A stretch of 64,000 bases of DNA from Eretmocerus hayati (Eukaryota > Arthropoda > Insecta > Hymenoptera > Aphelinidae): positions 110,796,246 to 110,860,245 of the forward strand of contig CM056742.1 in the NCBI GenBank assembly GCA_029851415.1, in the 5' to 3' direction. The notes below the pieces were generated by a model that was given only the letters and a program-made list of their open reading frames with translations, had not been told where the DNA came from and did no database searches. Of this stretch, positions 30,371-46,089 are shown in pieces. A program made the translations under genes and the position numbers. How positions within the stretch are numbered: position 1 is the first letter of the stretch; every line of letters starts with the position of its first letter.

Positions 30371-33300
30371 AGTTCATATTTTCAATTCGCAATCATGGAA
30401 AAAGGAAATATAGCTCGACAAGCTTCTATGTTGGGCGTGCTGATGAACATCACCATACACAGAGGGGGGTGCTGTCCTAGTACAGCTGAATTATACAGAA
30501 GTTTGGCTCTATGTTCGGAGTACAAATGGCATTGCCAGAGAAGGTGGTTAAGATCTTCGTCGAGACCGATAGCAAAACTCATGTTCAGGCGGTTTCAATT
30601 CTGCTCAGCAGTATTGGATCCGATTCAAATATATTATATCTAGAGGGGTTCAATTCTGATTGTGAGTATTGAGAAGGATAGAATAACCATGCAACCACGA
30701 CTTCAATCCGATTCGGTAGTATTCATCTCGATTGATCAATCGATAAATGATTGATTGGGTCATCATTGATATCGATCGACGCAGTTGAGTCGATGCTGCC
30801 TGGCAGGATCCAGACCGATAGCGGAACTTATCTTCAGGCCTTAGCAAATCTGCTCAGCAGTATTGGATTCGATTCAAATACATGGAATCTGAAGGAGTTT
30901 GATACTGATTTTGAGTATTGAGGAGGATAGAATAACCATACTTCCAGGATTCCAATTCGATTCTGTAGTATCGATCTCGATCGGTTATCACGAGATGAGT
31001 AATTAGGCCATCATTGGAATCGATTGATGCAGTCAATTCAATGCTGCCTGGCATGATTCAGACCGATAGCAGAACTCATCTTCAGGCCTGACCAATGCTT
31101 CTCAGCAGTATTGAATCCGTAAAAAATATATGAAATCTAGAAGAATCCAAAACTGATCATCAGTATTGAGGAGGTTGGGATAACCTCGCTCCACGATCGC
31201 AATTCCGTTCTATAGTATCCATCTCGATAGGTCAACCACGCAATGAGTGATTGGGTCATCATCCAAATTGATTGATGCAGTCCATTGAATGCTGCCTGGC
31301 ATGTTTCAGACCCATAGCAGAACTCAGGTACAGGCGGTTTCAATCCTGCTCAGCAGTATTGGATTTGAGTCAAACTTATGGAATCTAGAGGAATCCGATA
31401 TGATTGTGAGTATTGAGGAGGATAGAATAACCATCCATCCAGGATTCCAGTTCGGTTCTGTAGTAGTCATCTCAGTGGGTTATCTTGGAATGAGTGATTT
31501 GGTCATCATTGTAATCGATTGACACAGTCATAGAAATTCTGCCTGGTTTGATTCAGACCGATAGCAAAACTCATCTTCAGGCGGTTTCAATCCTGCTCAG
31601 CAGTAATGAATTCGATTCAAAATTATGGAATCTAGAAAAATTCCGTACTGATTGTGAGTATTGAAGAGGATAGAATAACCATGCACCCACGACTGGAATT
31701 CGATTCACTAGTATTTATCTCGATTGGTCAATCACGCAATGAGTGATTGGGTCATCATCGAAATCGATTGACGCAGACAATTCAATGCTGCCTGCCAGGA
31801 CCCAGACCGATTGCAAGACTCATCTTCAGGCCGTTTCAACCCCGCTCGAGAGTATTGAATTCGATACAAATACATGGAATCTTAAGGAGTTTAATACTGA
31901 TTGTGAGTATTGAGAAGGATAGAATAACCATCCATCCAGGATCCCAATTCGATTCTGTAGTATTGATCTCGATCGGTTATCACGAGATAAGTGATTGGGC
32001 CATCATTGGAATCGATTGACGCAGTCAATTCAATGCTGCCTGGCATGATCCAGACCGATAGCAAAACTCATCTTCAGGCCTCACTAATGCTTCTCAGCAG
32101 TATTGAATCCGAAACAAATATATGAAATCTAGAAGAATCCAATACTGATCATCAGTATTGGGGAGGTTGGGATAACCTCGCTCGACGATCGCAATTCCGT
32201 TCTATAGTATCCATCTCGATAGGTCAACCACGCAACGAGTGATTGGGTCATCATCGAAATTGATTGATGCAGTCAATTGAATGCTGCCTGGCATGTTTCA
32301 GACCCATAGCAGAACTCAGGTTCAGGCGGTTTCAATCCTGCTCAGCAGTATTTGATTTGAGTCAATATCATGGAATCTAGAGGAATCCAATACTGATTGT
32401 GAGTATTGAGAAAGATAGAATAACCATGCACCCACGACTGGAATTCGATTCAGTAGTATTCATCCCGATTGGTAAATCACGCAATAAAAGATCGGGTCAT
32501 CATCGAAATCGATTGACGCAGACAATTCAATGCTGCCTGGCATGATCCAGACCGATAGCAAGACTCATCTTCAGGCCGTTTCAACCCCGCTCGAGAGAAT
32601 CAAATTCGATACAGATACATGGAATCCAAAGGAGTTCAATACTGATTGTGAGTATTGAGAAGGATGGATTAACCATCCATCCAGGGTTCGTATTCGATTC
32701 TGTAGTATTGATCTCGATCGGTTAACACGAGATGAGTGATTGGGCCATCATTGGAATCGATTGACGCAGGCAATTCAATGCTGCTTGGCATGATCCAGAC
32801 CGATAGCAAAACTCATTTTCAGGCCTCACCAATGCTTCTCAGCAGTATTGAATCCGAAACAAATATATCAAATCTAAAAGAATCCAATACTGATCATCAG
32901 TATCGAGGAGGCTGGGATAACCATGCTCCACGATCTTAATTCCATCCAATAGTATCCATCTCGATAGTTCAACCACGCAATGAGTGATTGGGTCATCATC
33001 GAAATTGATCGATGCAGTCCATTGAATGCTGCCTGGCATTTTCCAGACCCATAGCAGGACTCAGGTTCAGGCGATCTCCATCCTGCTCAGCAGTATTGGA
33101 ATTGAGTCAAACTTATGGAATCTAGAGGAATCCAATACCGATTGTGAGTATTGAGAAGAATAGAATAACCATCCATCCAGGATTCCAGTTCGGTTCTGTA
33201 GTAGTCATATCGGTTGGTTATCATGAAATGTGTGATTGGGTCATCATTGAAATCGATCGACACAGTCAATCCAATTCTGCCTGGTATGATTCGGACCGTT

Positions 33301-35479
33301 AGCAAAACTCATCTTCAGGCCGTTTCAATCCTGCTCAGCAATAATGGATTCGATTCAAAATTATGAAATCTAGAAGAGTTCAGTACTGATTGTGACTATT
33401 GAGGGGGATAGAATAACCATGCACTCACGGCTGGAATTCGATTCAGTAGTATTTATCTCGATTCGTCAATCACGCAATGAGTGATATGGTCAAAATCGAA
33501 ATCGATTGACGCAGACAATTCAATGCTGCCTGGCATGATCCAAACCGATAGCAAAACTCATCTTTAGGCCTCACAAATGCTTCTCAGCAGCATTGAAGCC
33601 GAAACAAATATATGAAATCTAGAAGAATCCAATACTCATGATCAGTATTGAGGAGGTTGGGATAACCATGCTCCACGATCTTAATTCCGTTCTGGAGTAT
33701 CCATCTCGATAGGTCAACCACGCAATGAGTGATTGGGTCATCATCGGAATTGATTGATGCAGTCCATTGAATGCTGCCTGGCATGTTCCAGACCCATAGC
33801 AGAACTCAGGTTTAGGCGATTTCCATCCTGCTCAGCAGTATTGGAATTGAGTCAAACTTATGGAATCTAGAGGAATCCAATACTGATTGTGAGTATTGAG
33901 AAGAATAGAATAACCATCCAATCAGGATTCCAGTTCAGTACTGTATGAGTCATATCAGTTGGTTATCATGAAATGAGTGATTGGGTCATCATTGAAATCG
34001 ATCGACACAGTCAATCCAATTCTGCCTGGTACGATTCTGACCAATAGCGAAACTCATCTTCAGGCCATTTCAATCCTGTTCAGCAATAATGAATTCGATT
34101 CAAAATTATGAAATCTAGAAGAGTTCAGTACTGATTGTGACTATTGAGGGGGATAGAATAACCATGCGACCACGACTGGAATTCGATTCAGTAGTATTTA
34201 TCCCGATTCGTCAATCACGCAATGAGTGATTGGGTCATCATCGAAATCGATTGACGCAGACAATTCAATGCTGCCTGGCATGATCCAGACCGATAGCGAG
34301 ACTCATATTCAGGCCGTTCCAACCCCGCTCAAGAGTATTAAATTCGATTCAAATACGTGGAATCTAGAGGAGTCTAATACTGATTGTGAGTATTGAGAAG
34401 GATAGAATAACCATCCATCCAGGATTCCAATTCGATTCTGTAGTATTGATCCCGATCGGTTATCACGAGATGAGTGATCGGGCCATCATTGGAATCGATT
34501 GACGCAGTCAATTCAATGCTGCCCGGCATGATTCAGACCGATAGCAAAACTCATCTTCAGGCCGTTTCAATCCTGCTCAGCAGTAATGGATCCGTTTCAA
34601 AATTATGAAATCTAGAAGAATCCAGTTCTGATTGTGACTATTGAGGGGGATACAATAACCATGCGACCACGACTGGAATTCGATTCAGTCGTATTTATCT
34701 CGATTCGTCAATCACGCAATGAGTGATTGGGTCATCATCGAAATCGATTGACGCAGACAAATCAATGCTGCCTGACATGATCCAGACCGATAGCAAGACT
34801 CATCTTCAGGCCGTTCCAACCCCGCTCAAGAGTACTGAATTCGAATGAAATACATGGAATTTAAAGAGGTTCAATACTGATTGTGAGTATTGTGAAGGAT
34901 AGAATAACCATCCATCCAGGATTCCCATTCGATTCTGTAGTATTGATCCAGATCGGTTATCACGAGATGAGTGATTGAGCCATCATTGGAATCGATTGAC
35001 GCAGTCAATTCAATGCTGCCTAGCATGATTCAGACCGATAGCGAAACTCATCTTCAGGCCTCACCAATGCTTCTCAGCAGTATTGAATCCGAAACAAATA
35101 TATGAAATCTAGAAGAATCCAATACTGATCATCAGTATCAAGGAGGTTGGGATAACCATGCTCCACGATCTTAATTCCATCCTATAGTATCCATCTCGAT
35201 AGGTCAATCACGCAATGAGTGATTGGGTCATCATCGAAATTGATTGATGCAGACAACTCGATGCTGCCTGGCATGTTTCAGACCCATAGCAGAACTCAGG
35301 TTCAGGCGGTTTCAATCCTGCTCAGCAGTATTTGATTTGAGTCAATATCATGGAATCTAGAGGAATCCGAAACTGATTGTGAGTATTGAGAAAGATAGAA
35401 TAACCATGCACCCACGACTGGAATTCGATTCAGTAGTATTCATCCCGATTGGTAAATCACGCAATAAGTGATTGGGTCA

Positions 35480-38400
35480 TCATCGAAATCGATCGACGCA
35501 AACCATCCAATGCTGCCTGACATGATCCAGACCGATAGCAAGACTCATCTTCAGGCCGTTCTAACCCCGCTCCAGAGGATTAAATTCGATACAAATACAT
35601 GGAATCTAGAGGAGTTCAATACTGATTGTGAGTATTGAGAAGGATAGATTAACCATCCATCCAGGATTCGTATTCGATTCTGTAGTATTGATCTCGATCG
35701 GTTAACACGAGATGAGTGATTGGGCCATCATTGGAATCGATTGACGCAGGCAATTCAATGCTGCTTGGCATGATCCAGACCGATAGCAAAACTCATTTTC
35801 AGGCCTCACCAATGCTTCTCAGCAGTATTGAATCCGAAACAAATATATCAAATCTAGAAGAATCCAATACTGATCATCAGTATCGAGGAGGTTGGGATAA
35901 CCATGCTCCACGATCTTAATTCCATCCTATAGTATCCATCTCGATAGGTCAACCACGCAATGAGTGATTAGGTCATCATTGAAATTGATCGATGCAGTCC
36001 ATTGAATGCTGCCTGGCATTTTCCAGACCCATAGCAGAACTCAGGTTCAGGCGATTTCCATCCTGCTCAGCAGTATTGGAATTGAGTCAAACTTATGGAA
36101 TCTAGAGGAATCCAATACTGATTGAGAGTATTGAGAAGAATAGAATAACCATTCAATCAGGATTCGAGTTCGGTACTGTATTAGTCATATCAGTTGGTTA
36201 TCATGAAATGAGTGATTGGGTCATCATTGAAATCGATCGACACAGTCAATCCAATTCTGCCTGGTACGATTCTGACCAATAGCGAAACTCATCTTCAGGC
36301 CGTTTCAATCCTAGTCAGCAATAATGAATTCGATTCAAAATTATGAAATCTAGAAGAGTTCAGTACTGATTCTGACTATTGAGGGGGATAGAATAACCAT
36401 GCGACCACGACTGGAATTCGATTCAGTAGTATTTATCTCGATTCGTCAATCACGCAATGAGTGATTGGGTCATCATCGAAATCGATTGACGCAGACAATT
36501 CAATGCTGCCTGGCATGATCCAGACCGATAGCAAGACTCATATTCAGGCCGTTCCAACCCCGCTCAAGAGTATTAAATTCGATTCAAATACGTGGAATCT
36601 AAAGGTGTCTAATACTGATTTTTGAGTATTGAGAAGGATAGAATAACCATCCATCCAGGATTCTAATTCGATTCTGTAGTATTGATCCCGATCGGTTATC
36701 ACGAGATGAGTGATTGGGCCATCATTGGAATCGATTGACGCAGTCAATTCAATGCTGCCCGGCATGATTCAGACCGATAGCAAAACTCATCTTCATGCCG
36801 TTTCAATCCTGCTCAGCAGTAATAGATCCGTTTCAAAATTATGAAATCTAGAAGAATCCAGTACTGATTGTGACTATTGAGGGGGATACAATAACCATGC
36901 GACCACGACTGGAATTCGATTCAGTAGTATTTATCTCGATTCGTCAATCACGCAATGAGTGATTGGGTCATCATCGAAATCGATTGACGCAGACAATTCA
37001 ATGCTGCCTGGCATGATCCAGACCGATAGCAAGACTCATCTTCGGGCCGTTTCAACCCCGCTCAAGAGAATCAAATTCGATACAGATACATGGAATCCAA
37101 AGGAGTTCAATACTGATTGTGAGTATTGAGAAGGATGGATTAACCATCCATCCAGGGTTCGTATTCGATTCTGTAGTATTGATCTCGATCGGTTAACACG
37201 AGATGAGAGATTGGGCCATCATTGGAATCGATTGACGCAGGCAATTCAATGCTGCTTGGCATGATCCAGACCGATAGCAAAACTCATTTTCAGGCCTCAC
37301 CAATGCTTCTCAGCAGTATTGAATCCGGAACAAATATATCAAATCTAAGAGAATCCAATACTGATCATCAGTATCGAGGGAGCTGGGATAACCATGCTCC
37401 ACGATCTTAATTCCATCCTATAGTATCCATCTCGATAGGTCAACCATGCAATGAGTGATTGGGTCATCATCGAAATTGATCGATGCAGTCCATTGAATGC
37501 TGCCTGGCATTTTCCAGACCCATAGCAGGACTCAGGTTTAGGCGATTTCCATCCTGCTCAGCAGTATTGGAATTGAGTCAAACTTATGGAATCTAGAGGA
37601 ATCCAATACTGATCGTGAGTATTGAGAAGAATAGAATAACCATCCATCCAGGATTCCAGTTCGGTTGTGTAGTAGTCATATCGGTTGGTTATCATGAAAT
37701 GTGTGATTGGGTCATCATTGAAATCGATCGACACAGACAATCCAATTCTGCCTGGTATGATTCTGACCGATAGCAAAACTCATCTCCAGGCCGTTTCAAT
37801 CCTGCTCAGCAATAATGGATTCGATTCAAAATTATGGAATCTAGAAGAGTTCAGTATGATTGTGACTATTGAGGGGGATAGAATAACCATGCACTCACGG
37901 CTGGAATTCGATTCAGTAGTATTTATCTCGATTCGTCAATCACGCAATGAGTGATATAGTCATCATCGAAATCGATTGACGCAGACAATTCAATGCTGCC
38001 TGGCATGATCCAAACCGATAGCAAAACTCATCTTTAGGCCTCACTGATGCTTCTCAGCAGCATTGAAGCCGAAACAAATATATGAAATCTAGGAGAATCC
38101 AATACTCATCATCAGTATTGAGGAGGTTGGGATAACCATGCTCCACGATCTTAATTCCGTTCTGTAGTATCCATCTCGATAGGTCAACCACGCAATGAGT
38201 GATTGGTTCATCATCGAAATTGATTGATGCAGTCCATTGAATGCTGCCTGGCATGTTCCAGACCCATAGCAGAACTCAGGTTCAGGCGATTTCCATCCTG
38301 CTCAGCAGTATTGGAATTGAGTCAAACTTATGGAATCTGGAGGAATCCAATACTGATTGTGAGTATTGAGAAGAATAGAAAAACCATCCAATCAGGATTC

Positions 38401-41400
38401 CAGTTCGGTACTGTATTAGTCATATCAGGTGGTTATCATGAAATGAGTGATTGGGTCATCATTGAAATCGATCGACACAGTCAATCCAATTCTGCCTGGT
38501 ACGATTCTGACCAATAGCGAAACTCATCTTCAGGCCGTTTCAATCCTGTTCAGCAATGATGAATTCGATCCAAAATTATGAAATCTAGAATAGTTCAGTA
38601 CTGATTGTGACTATTGAGGGGGATAGAATAACCATGCGACCACGACTGGAATTCGATTCAGTAGTATTTATCTCGATTCGTCAATCACGCAATGAGTGAT
38701 TGGGTCATCATCGAAATCGATTGACGCAGACAATTCAATGCTGCCTGGCATGATCCAGACCGATAGCAAGACTCATATTCAGGCCGTTCCAACCCCGCTC
38801 AAGAGTATTAAATTCGATTCAAATACGTGGAATCTAAAGGAGTCTAATACTGATTGTGAGTATTGAGAAGGATAGAATAACCATCCATCCAGGATCCCAA
38901 TTCGATTCTGTAGTATTGATCCGGATCGGTTATCACGAGATGAGTGATTGGGCCATCATTGGAATCGATTGACGCAGTCAATTCAATGCTGCCTGGCATG
39001 ATTCAGACCGATGGCAAAACTCATCTTCAGGTCGTTTCAATCCTGCTCAGCAGAAATGGATCCGTTTCAAAATTATGAAATCTAGAAGAATCCAGTACTG
39101 ATTGTGACTATTGAGGGGGATACAATAACCATGCGACCACGACTGGAATTCGATTCAGTCGTATTTATCTCGATTCGTCAATCACGCAATGAGTGATTGG
39201 GTCATCATCGAAATCGATTGACGCAGACAATTCAATGCTGCCTGACATGATCCAGACCGATAGCAAGACTCATCTTCAGGCCGTTTCAACCCCGTTCAAG
39301 AGAATCAAATTCGATACAGATACATGGAATCCAAAGGAGTTCAATACTGATTGTGAGTATTGAGAAGGATGGATTAACCATCCATCCAGGGTTTCTATTC
39401 GATTCTGTAGTAATGATCTCGATCGGTTAACACGAGATGAGTGATTGGGCCATCATTGGAATCGATTGACGCAGGCAATTCAATGCTGCTTGGCATGATC
39501 CAGACCCATAGCAGGACTCAGGTTCAGGCGATTTCCATCCTGCTCAGCAGTATTGGAATTGAGTCAAACTTATGGAATCTAGAGGAATCCAATACTGATT
39601 GTGAGTATTGAGGAGAATAGAATAACCATCCATCCAGGATTCCAGTTCGGTTCTGTAGTAGTCATATCGGTTGGTTATCATGAAATGTGTGATTGGGTCA
39701 TCATTGAAATCGATCGACACAGTCAATCCAATTCTGCCTGGTATGATTCTGACCGTTAGCAAAACTCATCATCAGGCCGTTTCAATCCTGCTCAGCAATA
39801 ATGGATTCGATTCAAAATTATGAAATCTAGAAGAGTTCAGTACTGATTGTGACTATTGAGGGGGATAGGATAACCATGCACTCACGGCTGGAATTCGATT
39901 CAGTAGTATTTATCTCGATTCGTCAATCACGCAATGAGTGATATAGTCATCATCGAAATCGATTGACGCAGACAATTCAATGCTGCCTGGCATGATCCAA
40001 ACCGATAGGAAAACTCATCTTTAGGCCTCACTAATGCTTCTCAGTAGCATTGAAGCCGAAACAAATAGAAGAAATCTAGAAGAATCCAATACTCATCATC
40101 AGTATTGAGGAGGTTGGGATAACCATGCTCCACGATCTTAATTCCGTTCTGTAGTATCCATCTCGATAGGTCAACCACGCAATGAGTGATTGGGTCATCA
40201 TCGAAATTGATTGATGCAGTCAATTGAATGCTGCCTGGCATGTTTTAGACCCATAGCAGAACTAAGGTTCAGGCGGTTTCAATCCTGCTCAGCAGTATTG
40301 GATTCGAGTCAAACTCATGGAATCTAGAGGACCCAATACTGATTATGAGTATTGAGGAAGATAGAATAACCATTCATCCAGGATTCCAGTTCGGTTCTGT
40401 GGTAGTCATCTCAGTTGGTTATCATGAAATGAGTGATCGGGTCATCATTGAGATCGATCGAGTCAGTCAATCCAATTCTGCCTGGTATGATTCACTCCGA
40501 TAGCAAAACTCATCTTCAGGCCGTTTCCATCCTGCTCAGCAATAATGGATTCGATTCAAAATTATGGAATCTAGAAGAGTTCAGTACTGATTGTGACTAT
40601 TGAGGGGGATAGAAAAACCATGCACTCACGACTGGAATTCGATTCAGTAGTATTCACCTCGATTGGTTAATTACGCCATGAGTGATTGGGTCATCATCGA
40701 AATCGATTGACGCAAACCATTCAATGCTGCCTGGCATGATCGAGGAGGATAGCAAGACTCATCTTCAGGCCGTTCTAACCCCGCTCCAGAGTATTAAATT
40801 CGATACAAATACATGGAATCTAGAGGAGTTCAATACTGATTGTGAGTATTGAGAAGGATAGATTAACCATCCATCCAGGATCCGTATTCGATTCTGTAGT
40901 ATTGATCTCGATCGGTTAACACGAGATGAGTGATTTGGCCATCATTGGAATCGATTGACGCAGGCAATTCAATGCTGCTTGGCATGATCCAGACCGATAG
41001 CAAAACTCATTTTCAGGCCTCACCAATGCTTCTCAGCAGTATTGAATCTGAAACAAATATATCAAATCTAGAAGAATCCAATACTGATCATCAGTATCGA
41101 GGAGGTTGGGATAACCATGCTCCGCGATCTTGATTCCATCCTATAGTATCCATCTCGATAGGTCAACCACGCAATGAGTGATTGGGTCATCATCGAAATT
41201 GATCGATGCAGTCCATTGAATGCTGCCTGGCATTTCCCAGACTCAAAGTAGAACTCAGGTTCAGGCGATTTTCATCCTGCTCAGCAGTATTGGAATTGAG
41301 TCAAACTTATGGAATCTAGAGGAATCCAATACTGATTGAGAGTATTGAGAAGAATAGAATAACCATTCAATCAGGATTCGAGTTCGGTACTGTATTAGTC

Positions 41401-44400
41401 ATATCAGTTGGTTATCATGAAATGAGTGATTGGGTCATCATTGAAATCGATCGACACAGTCAATCCAATTCTGCCTGGTACGATTCTGACCAATAGCGAA
41501 ACTCATCTTCAGGCCGTTTCAATCCTGTTCAGCAATAATGAATTCGATCCAAAATTATGAAATCTAGAAGAGTTCAGTACTGATTCTGACTATTGAGGGG
41601 GATAGAATAACCATGCGACCACGACTGGAATTCGATTCAGTAGTATTTATCTCGATTCGTCAATCACGCAATGAGTGATTGGGTCATCATCGAAATCGAT
41701 TGACGCAGACAATTCAATGCTGCCTGGCATGATCCAGACCGATAGCAAGACTCATATTCAGGCCGTTCCAACCCCGCTCAAGAGTATTAAATTCGATTCA
41801 AATACGTGGAATCTAAAGGTGTCTAATACTGATTTTTGAGTATTGAGAAGGATAGAATAACCATCCATCCAGGATTCCAATTCGATTCTGTAGTATTGAT
41901 CCCGATCGGTTATCACGAGATGAGTGATTGGGCCATCATTGGAATCGATTGACGCAGTCAATTCAATGCTGCCCGGCATGATTCAGACCGATAGCAAAAC
42001 TCATCTTCATGCCGTTTCAATCCTGCTCAGCAGTAATAGTTCCGTTTCAAAATTATGAAATCTAGAAGAATCCAGTACTGATTGTGACTATTGAGGGGGA
42101 TACAATAACCATGCGACCACGACTGGAATTCGATTCAGTAGTATTTATCTCGATTCGTCAATCACGCAATGAGTGATTGGGTCATCATCGAAATCGATTG
42201 ACGCAGACAATTCAATGCTGCCTGGCATGATCCAGACCGATAGCAAGACTCATCTTCGGGCCGTTTCAACCCCGCTCAAGAGAATCAAATTCGATACAGA
42301 TACATGGAATCCAAAGGAGTTCAATACTGATTGTGAGTATTGAGAAGGATGGATTAACCATCCATCCAGGGTTCGTATTCGATTCTGTAGTATTGATCTC
42401 GATCGGTTAACACGAGATGAGAGATTGGGCCATCATTGGAATCGATTGACGCAGGCATTTCAATGCTGCTTGGCATGATCCAGACCGATAGCAAAACTCA
42501 TTTTCAGGCCTCACCAATGCTTCTCAGCAGTATTGAATCCGGAACAAATATATCAAATCTAAGAGAATCCAATACTGATCATCAGTATCGAGGGAGCTGG
42601 GATAACCATGCTCCACGATCTTAATTCCATCCTATAGTATCCATCTCGATAGGTCAACCATGCGATGAGTGATTGGGTCATCATCGAAATTGATCGATGC
42701 AGTCCATTGAATGCTGCCTGGCATTTTCCAGACCCATAGCAGGACTCAGGTTTAGGCGATTTCCATCCTGCTCAGCAGTATTGGAATTGAGTCAAACTTA
42801 TGGAATCTAGAGGAATCCAATACTGATCGTGAGTATTGAGAAGAATAGAATAACCATCCATCCAGGATTCCAGTTCGGTTGTGTAGTAGTCATATCGGTT
42901 GGTTATCATGAAATGTGTGATTGGGTCATCATTGAAATCGATCGACACAGACAATCCAATTCTGCCTGGTATGATTCTGACCGATAGCAAAACTCATCTC
43001 CAGGCCGTTTCAATCCTGCTCAGCAATAATGGATTCGATTCAAAATTATGGAATCTAGAAGAGTTCAGTACTGATTGTGACTATTGAGGGGGATAGAATA
43101 ACCATGCGACCACGACTGGAATTCGATTCAGTAGTATTTATCTCGATTCGTCAATCACGCAATGAGTGATATAGTCATCATCGAAATCGATTGACGCAGA
43201 CAATTCAATGCTGCCTGGCATGATCCAAACCGATAGCAAAACTCATCTTTAGGCCTCACTGATGCTTCTCAGCAGCATTGAAGCCGAAACAAATATATGA
43301 AATCTAGGAGAATCCAATACTCATCATCAGTATTGAGGAGGTTGGGATAACCATGCTCCACGATCTTAATTCCGTTCTGTAGTATCCATCTCGATAGGTC
43401 AACCACGCAATGAGTGATTGGTTCATCATCGAAATTGATTGATGCAGTCCATTGAATGCTGCCTGGCATGTTCCAGACCCATAGCAGAACTCAGGTTCAG
43501 GCGATTTCAATCCTGCTCAGCAGTATTGGAATCGAGTCAAACTTATGGAATCTAGAGGAATCCAATACTGATTGTGAGTATTGAGAAGAATAGAAAAACC
43601 ATCCAATCAGGATTCCAGTTCGGTACTGTATTAGTCATATCAGTTGGTTATCATGAAATGAGTGATTGGGTCATCATTGAAATCGATCGACACAGTCAAT
43701 CCAATTCTGCCTGGTACGATTCTGACCAATAGCGAAACTCATCTTCAGGCCGTTTCAATCCTGTTCAGCAATGATGAATTCGATTCAAAATTATGAAATC
43801 TAGAATAGTTCAGTACTGATTGTGACTATTGAGGGGGATAGAATAACCATGCGACCACGACTGGAATTCGATTCAGTAGTATTTATCTCGATTCGTCAAT
43901 CACGCAATGAGTGATTGGGTCATCATCGAAATCGATTGACGCAGACATATCAATGCTGCCTGGCATGATCCAGACCGATAGCAAGACTCATATTCAGGCC
44001 GTTCCAACCCCGCTCAAGAGTATTAAATTCGATTCAAATACGTGGAATCTAAAGGAGTCTAATACTGATTGTGAGTATTGAGAAGGATAGAATAACCATC
44101 CATCCAGGATCCCAATTCGATTCTGTAGTATTGATCCGGATCGGTTATCACGAGATGAGTGATTGGGCCATCATTGGAATCGATTGACGCAGTCAATTCA
44201 ATGCTGCCTGGCATGATTCAGACCGATGGCAAAACTCATCTTCAGGTCGTTTGAATCCTGCTCAGCAGAAATGGATCCGTTTCAAAATTATGAAATCTAG
44301 AAGAATCCAGTACTGATTGTGACTATTGAGGGGGATACAATAACCATGCGACCACGACTGGAATTCGATTCAGTCGTATTTATCTCGATTCGTCAATCAC

Positions 44401-45340
44401 GCAATGAGTGATTGGGTCATCATCGAAATCGATTGACGCAGACAATTCAATGCTGCCTGACATGATCCAGACCGATAGCAAGACTCATCTTCAGGCCGTT
44501 TCAACCCCGTTCAAGAGAATCAAATTCGATACAGATACATGGAATCCAAAGGAGTTCAATACTGATTGTGAGTATTGAGAAGGATGGATTAACCATCCAT
44601 CCAGGGTTTCTATTCGATTCTGTAGTAATGATCTCGATCGGTTAACACGAGATGAGTGATTGGGCCATCATTGGAATCGATTGACGCAGGCAATTCAATG
44701 CTGCTTGGCATGATCCAGACCCATAGCAGGACTCAGGTTCAGGCGATTTCCATCCTGCTCAGCAGTATTGGAATTGAGTCAAACTTATGGAATCTAGAGG
44801 AATCCAATACTGATTGTGAGTATTGAGGAGAATAGAATAACCATCCATCCAGGATTCCAGTTCGGTTCTGTAGTAGTCATATCGGTTGGTTATCATGAAA
44901 TGTGTGATTGGGTCATCATTGAAATCGATCGACACAGTCAATCCAATTCTGCCTGGTATGATTCTGACCGTTAGCAAAACTCATCATCAGGCCGTTTCAA
45001 TCCTGCTCAGCAATAATGGATTCGATTCAAAATTATGAAATCTAGAAGAGTTCAGTACTGATTGTGACTATTGAGGGGGATAGGATAACCATGCACTCAC
45101 GGCTGGAATTCGATTCAGTAGTATTTATCTCGATTCGTCAATCACGCAATGAGTGATATAGTCATCATCGAAATCGATTCAGACAATTCAATGCTGCCTG
45201 GCATGATCCAAACCGATAGGAAAACTCATCTTTAGGCCTCACTAATGCTTCTCAGTAGCATTGAAGCCGAAACAAATAGAAGAAATCTAGAAGAATCCAA
45301 TACTCATCATCAGTATTGAGGAGGTTGGGATAACCATGCT
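35480..45340. repeat. Higher-order repeat: 5214-bp period (21 monomers)
   Basis: Copy 1 (about 35,480-40,130) recurs at about 40,690-45,340 with near-identity and a constant offset of 5214-5215 bp. Matching landmarks are 35716/40930, 36544/41758, 37222/42436, 37558/42772, 38054/43269 and 39544/44759. 5214 / 21 = 248.3, one monomer length. At about 45,340 the similarity switches from the expected position near 40,130 to the one near 41,116, an unequal-exchange junction that keeps monomer register. Confidence 0.85.
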
Positions 45341-46089
45341 CCGCGATCTTGATTCCATCCTATAGTATCCATCTCGATAGGTCAACCACGCAATGAGTGA
45401 TTGGGTCATCATCGAAATTGATCGATGCAGTCCATTGAATGCTGCCTGGCATTTCCCAGACTCAAAGTAGAACTCAGGTTCAGGCGATTTTCATCCTGCT
45501 CAGCAGTATTGGAATTGAGTCAAACTTATGGAATCTAGAGGAATCCAATACTGATTGTGAGTATTGAGAAGAATAGAATAACCATCCAATCAGGATTCAA
45601 GTTCGGTACTGTATTAGTCATATCAGTTGGTTATCATGAAATGAGTGATTGGGTCATCATTGAAATCGATCGACACAGTCAATCCGATTCTGCCTGGTAC
45701 GATTCTGACCAATAGCGGAACTCATCTTCAGGCCGTTTCAATCCTGTTCAGCAATAATGAATTCGATTCAAAATTATGAAATCTAGAAGAGTTCAGTACT
45801 GATTCTGACTATTGAGGGGGATAGAATAACCATGCGACCACGACTGGAATTCGATTCAGTAGTATTTATCTCGATTCGTCAATCACGCAATGAGTGATTG
45901 GGTCATCATCGAAATCGATTGACGCAGACAATTCAATGCTGCCTGGCATGATCCAGACCGATAGCAAGACTCATATTCAGGCCGTTCCAACCCCGCTCAA
46001 GAGTATTAAATTCGATTCAAATACGTGGAATCTAAAGGAGTCTAATACTGATTGTGAGTATTGAGAAGGATAGAATAACCATCCATCCA

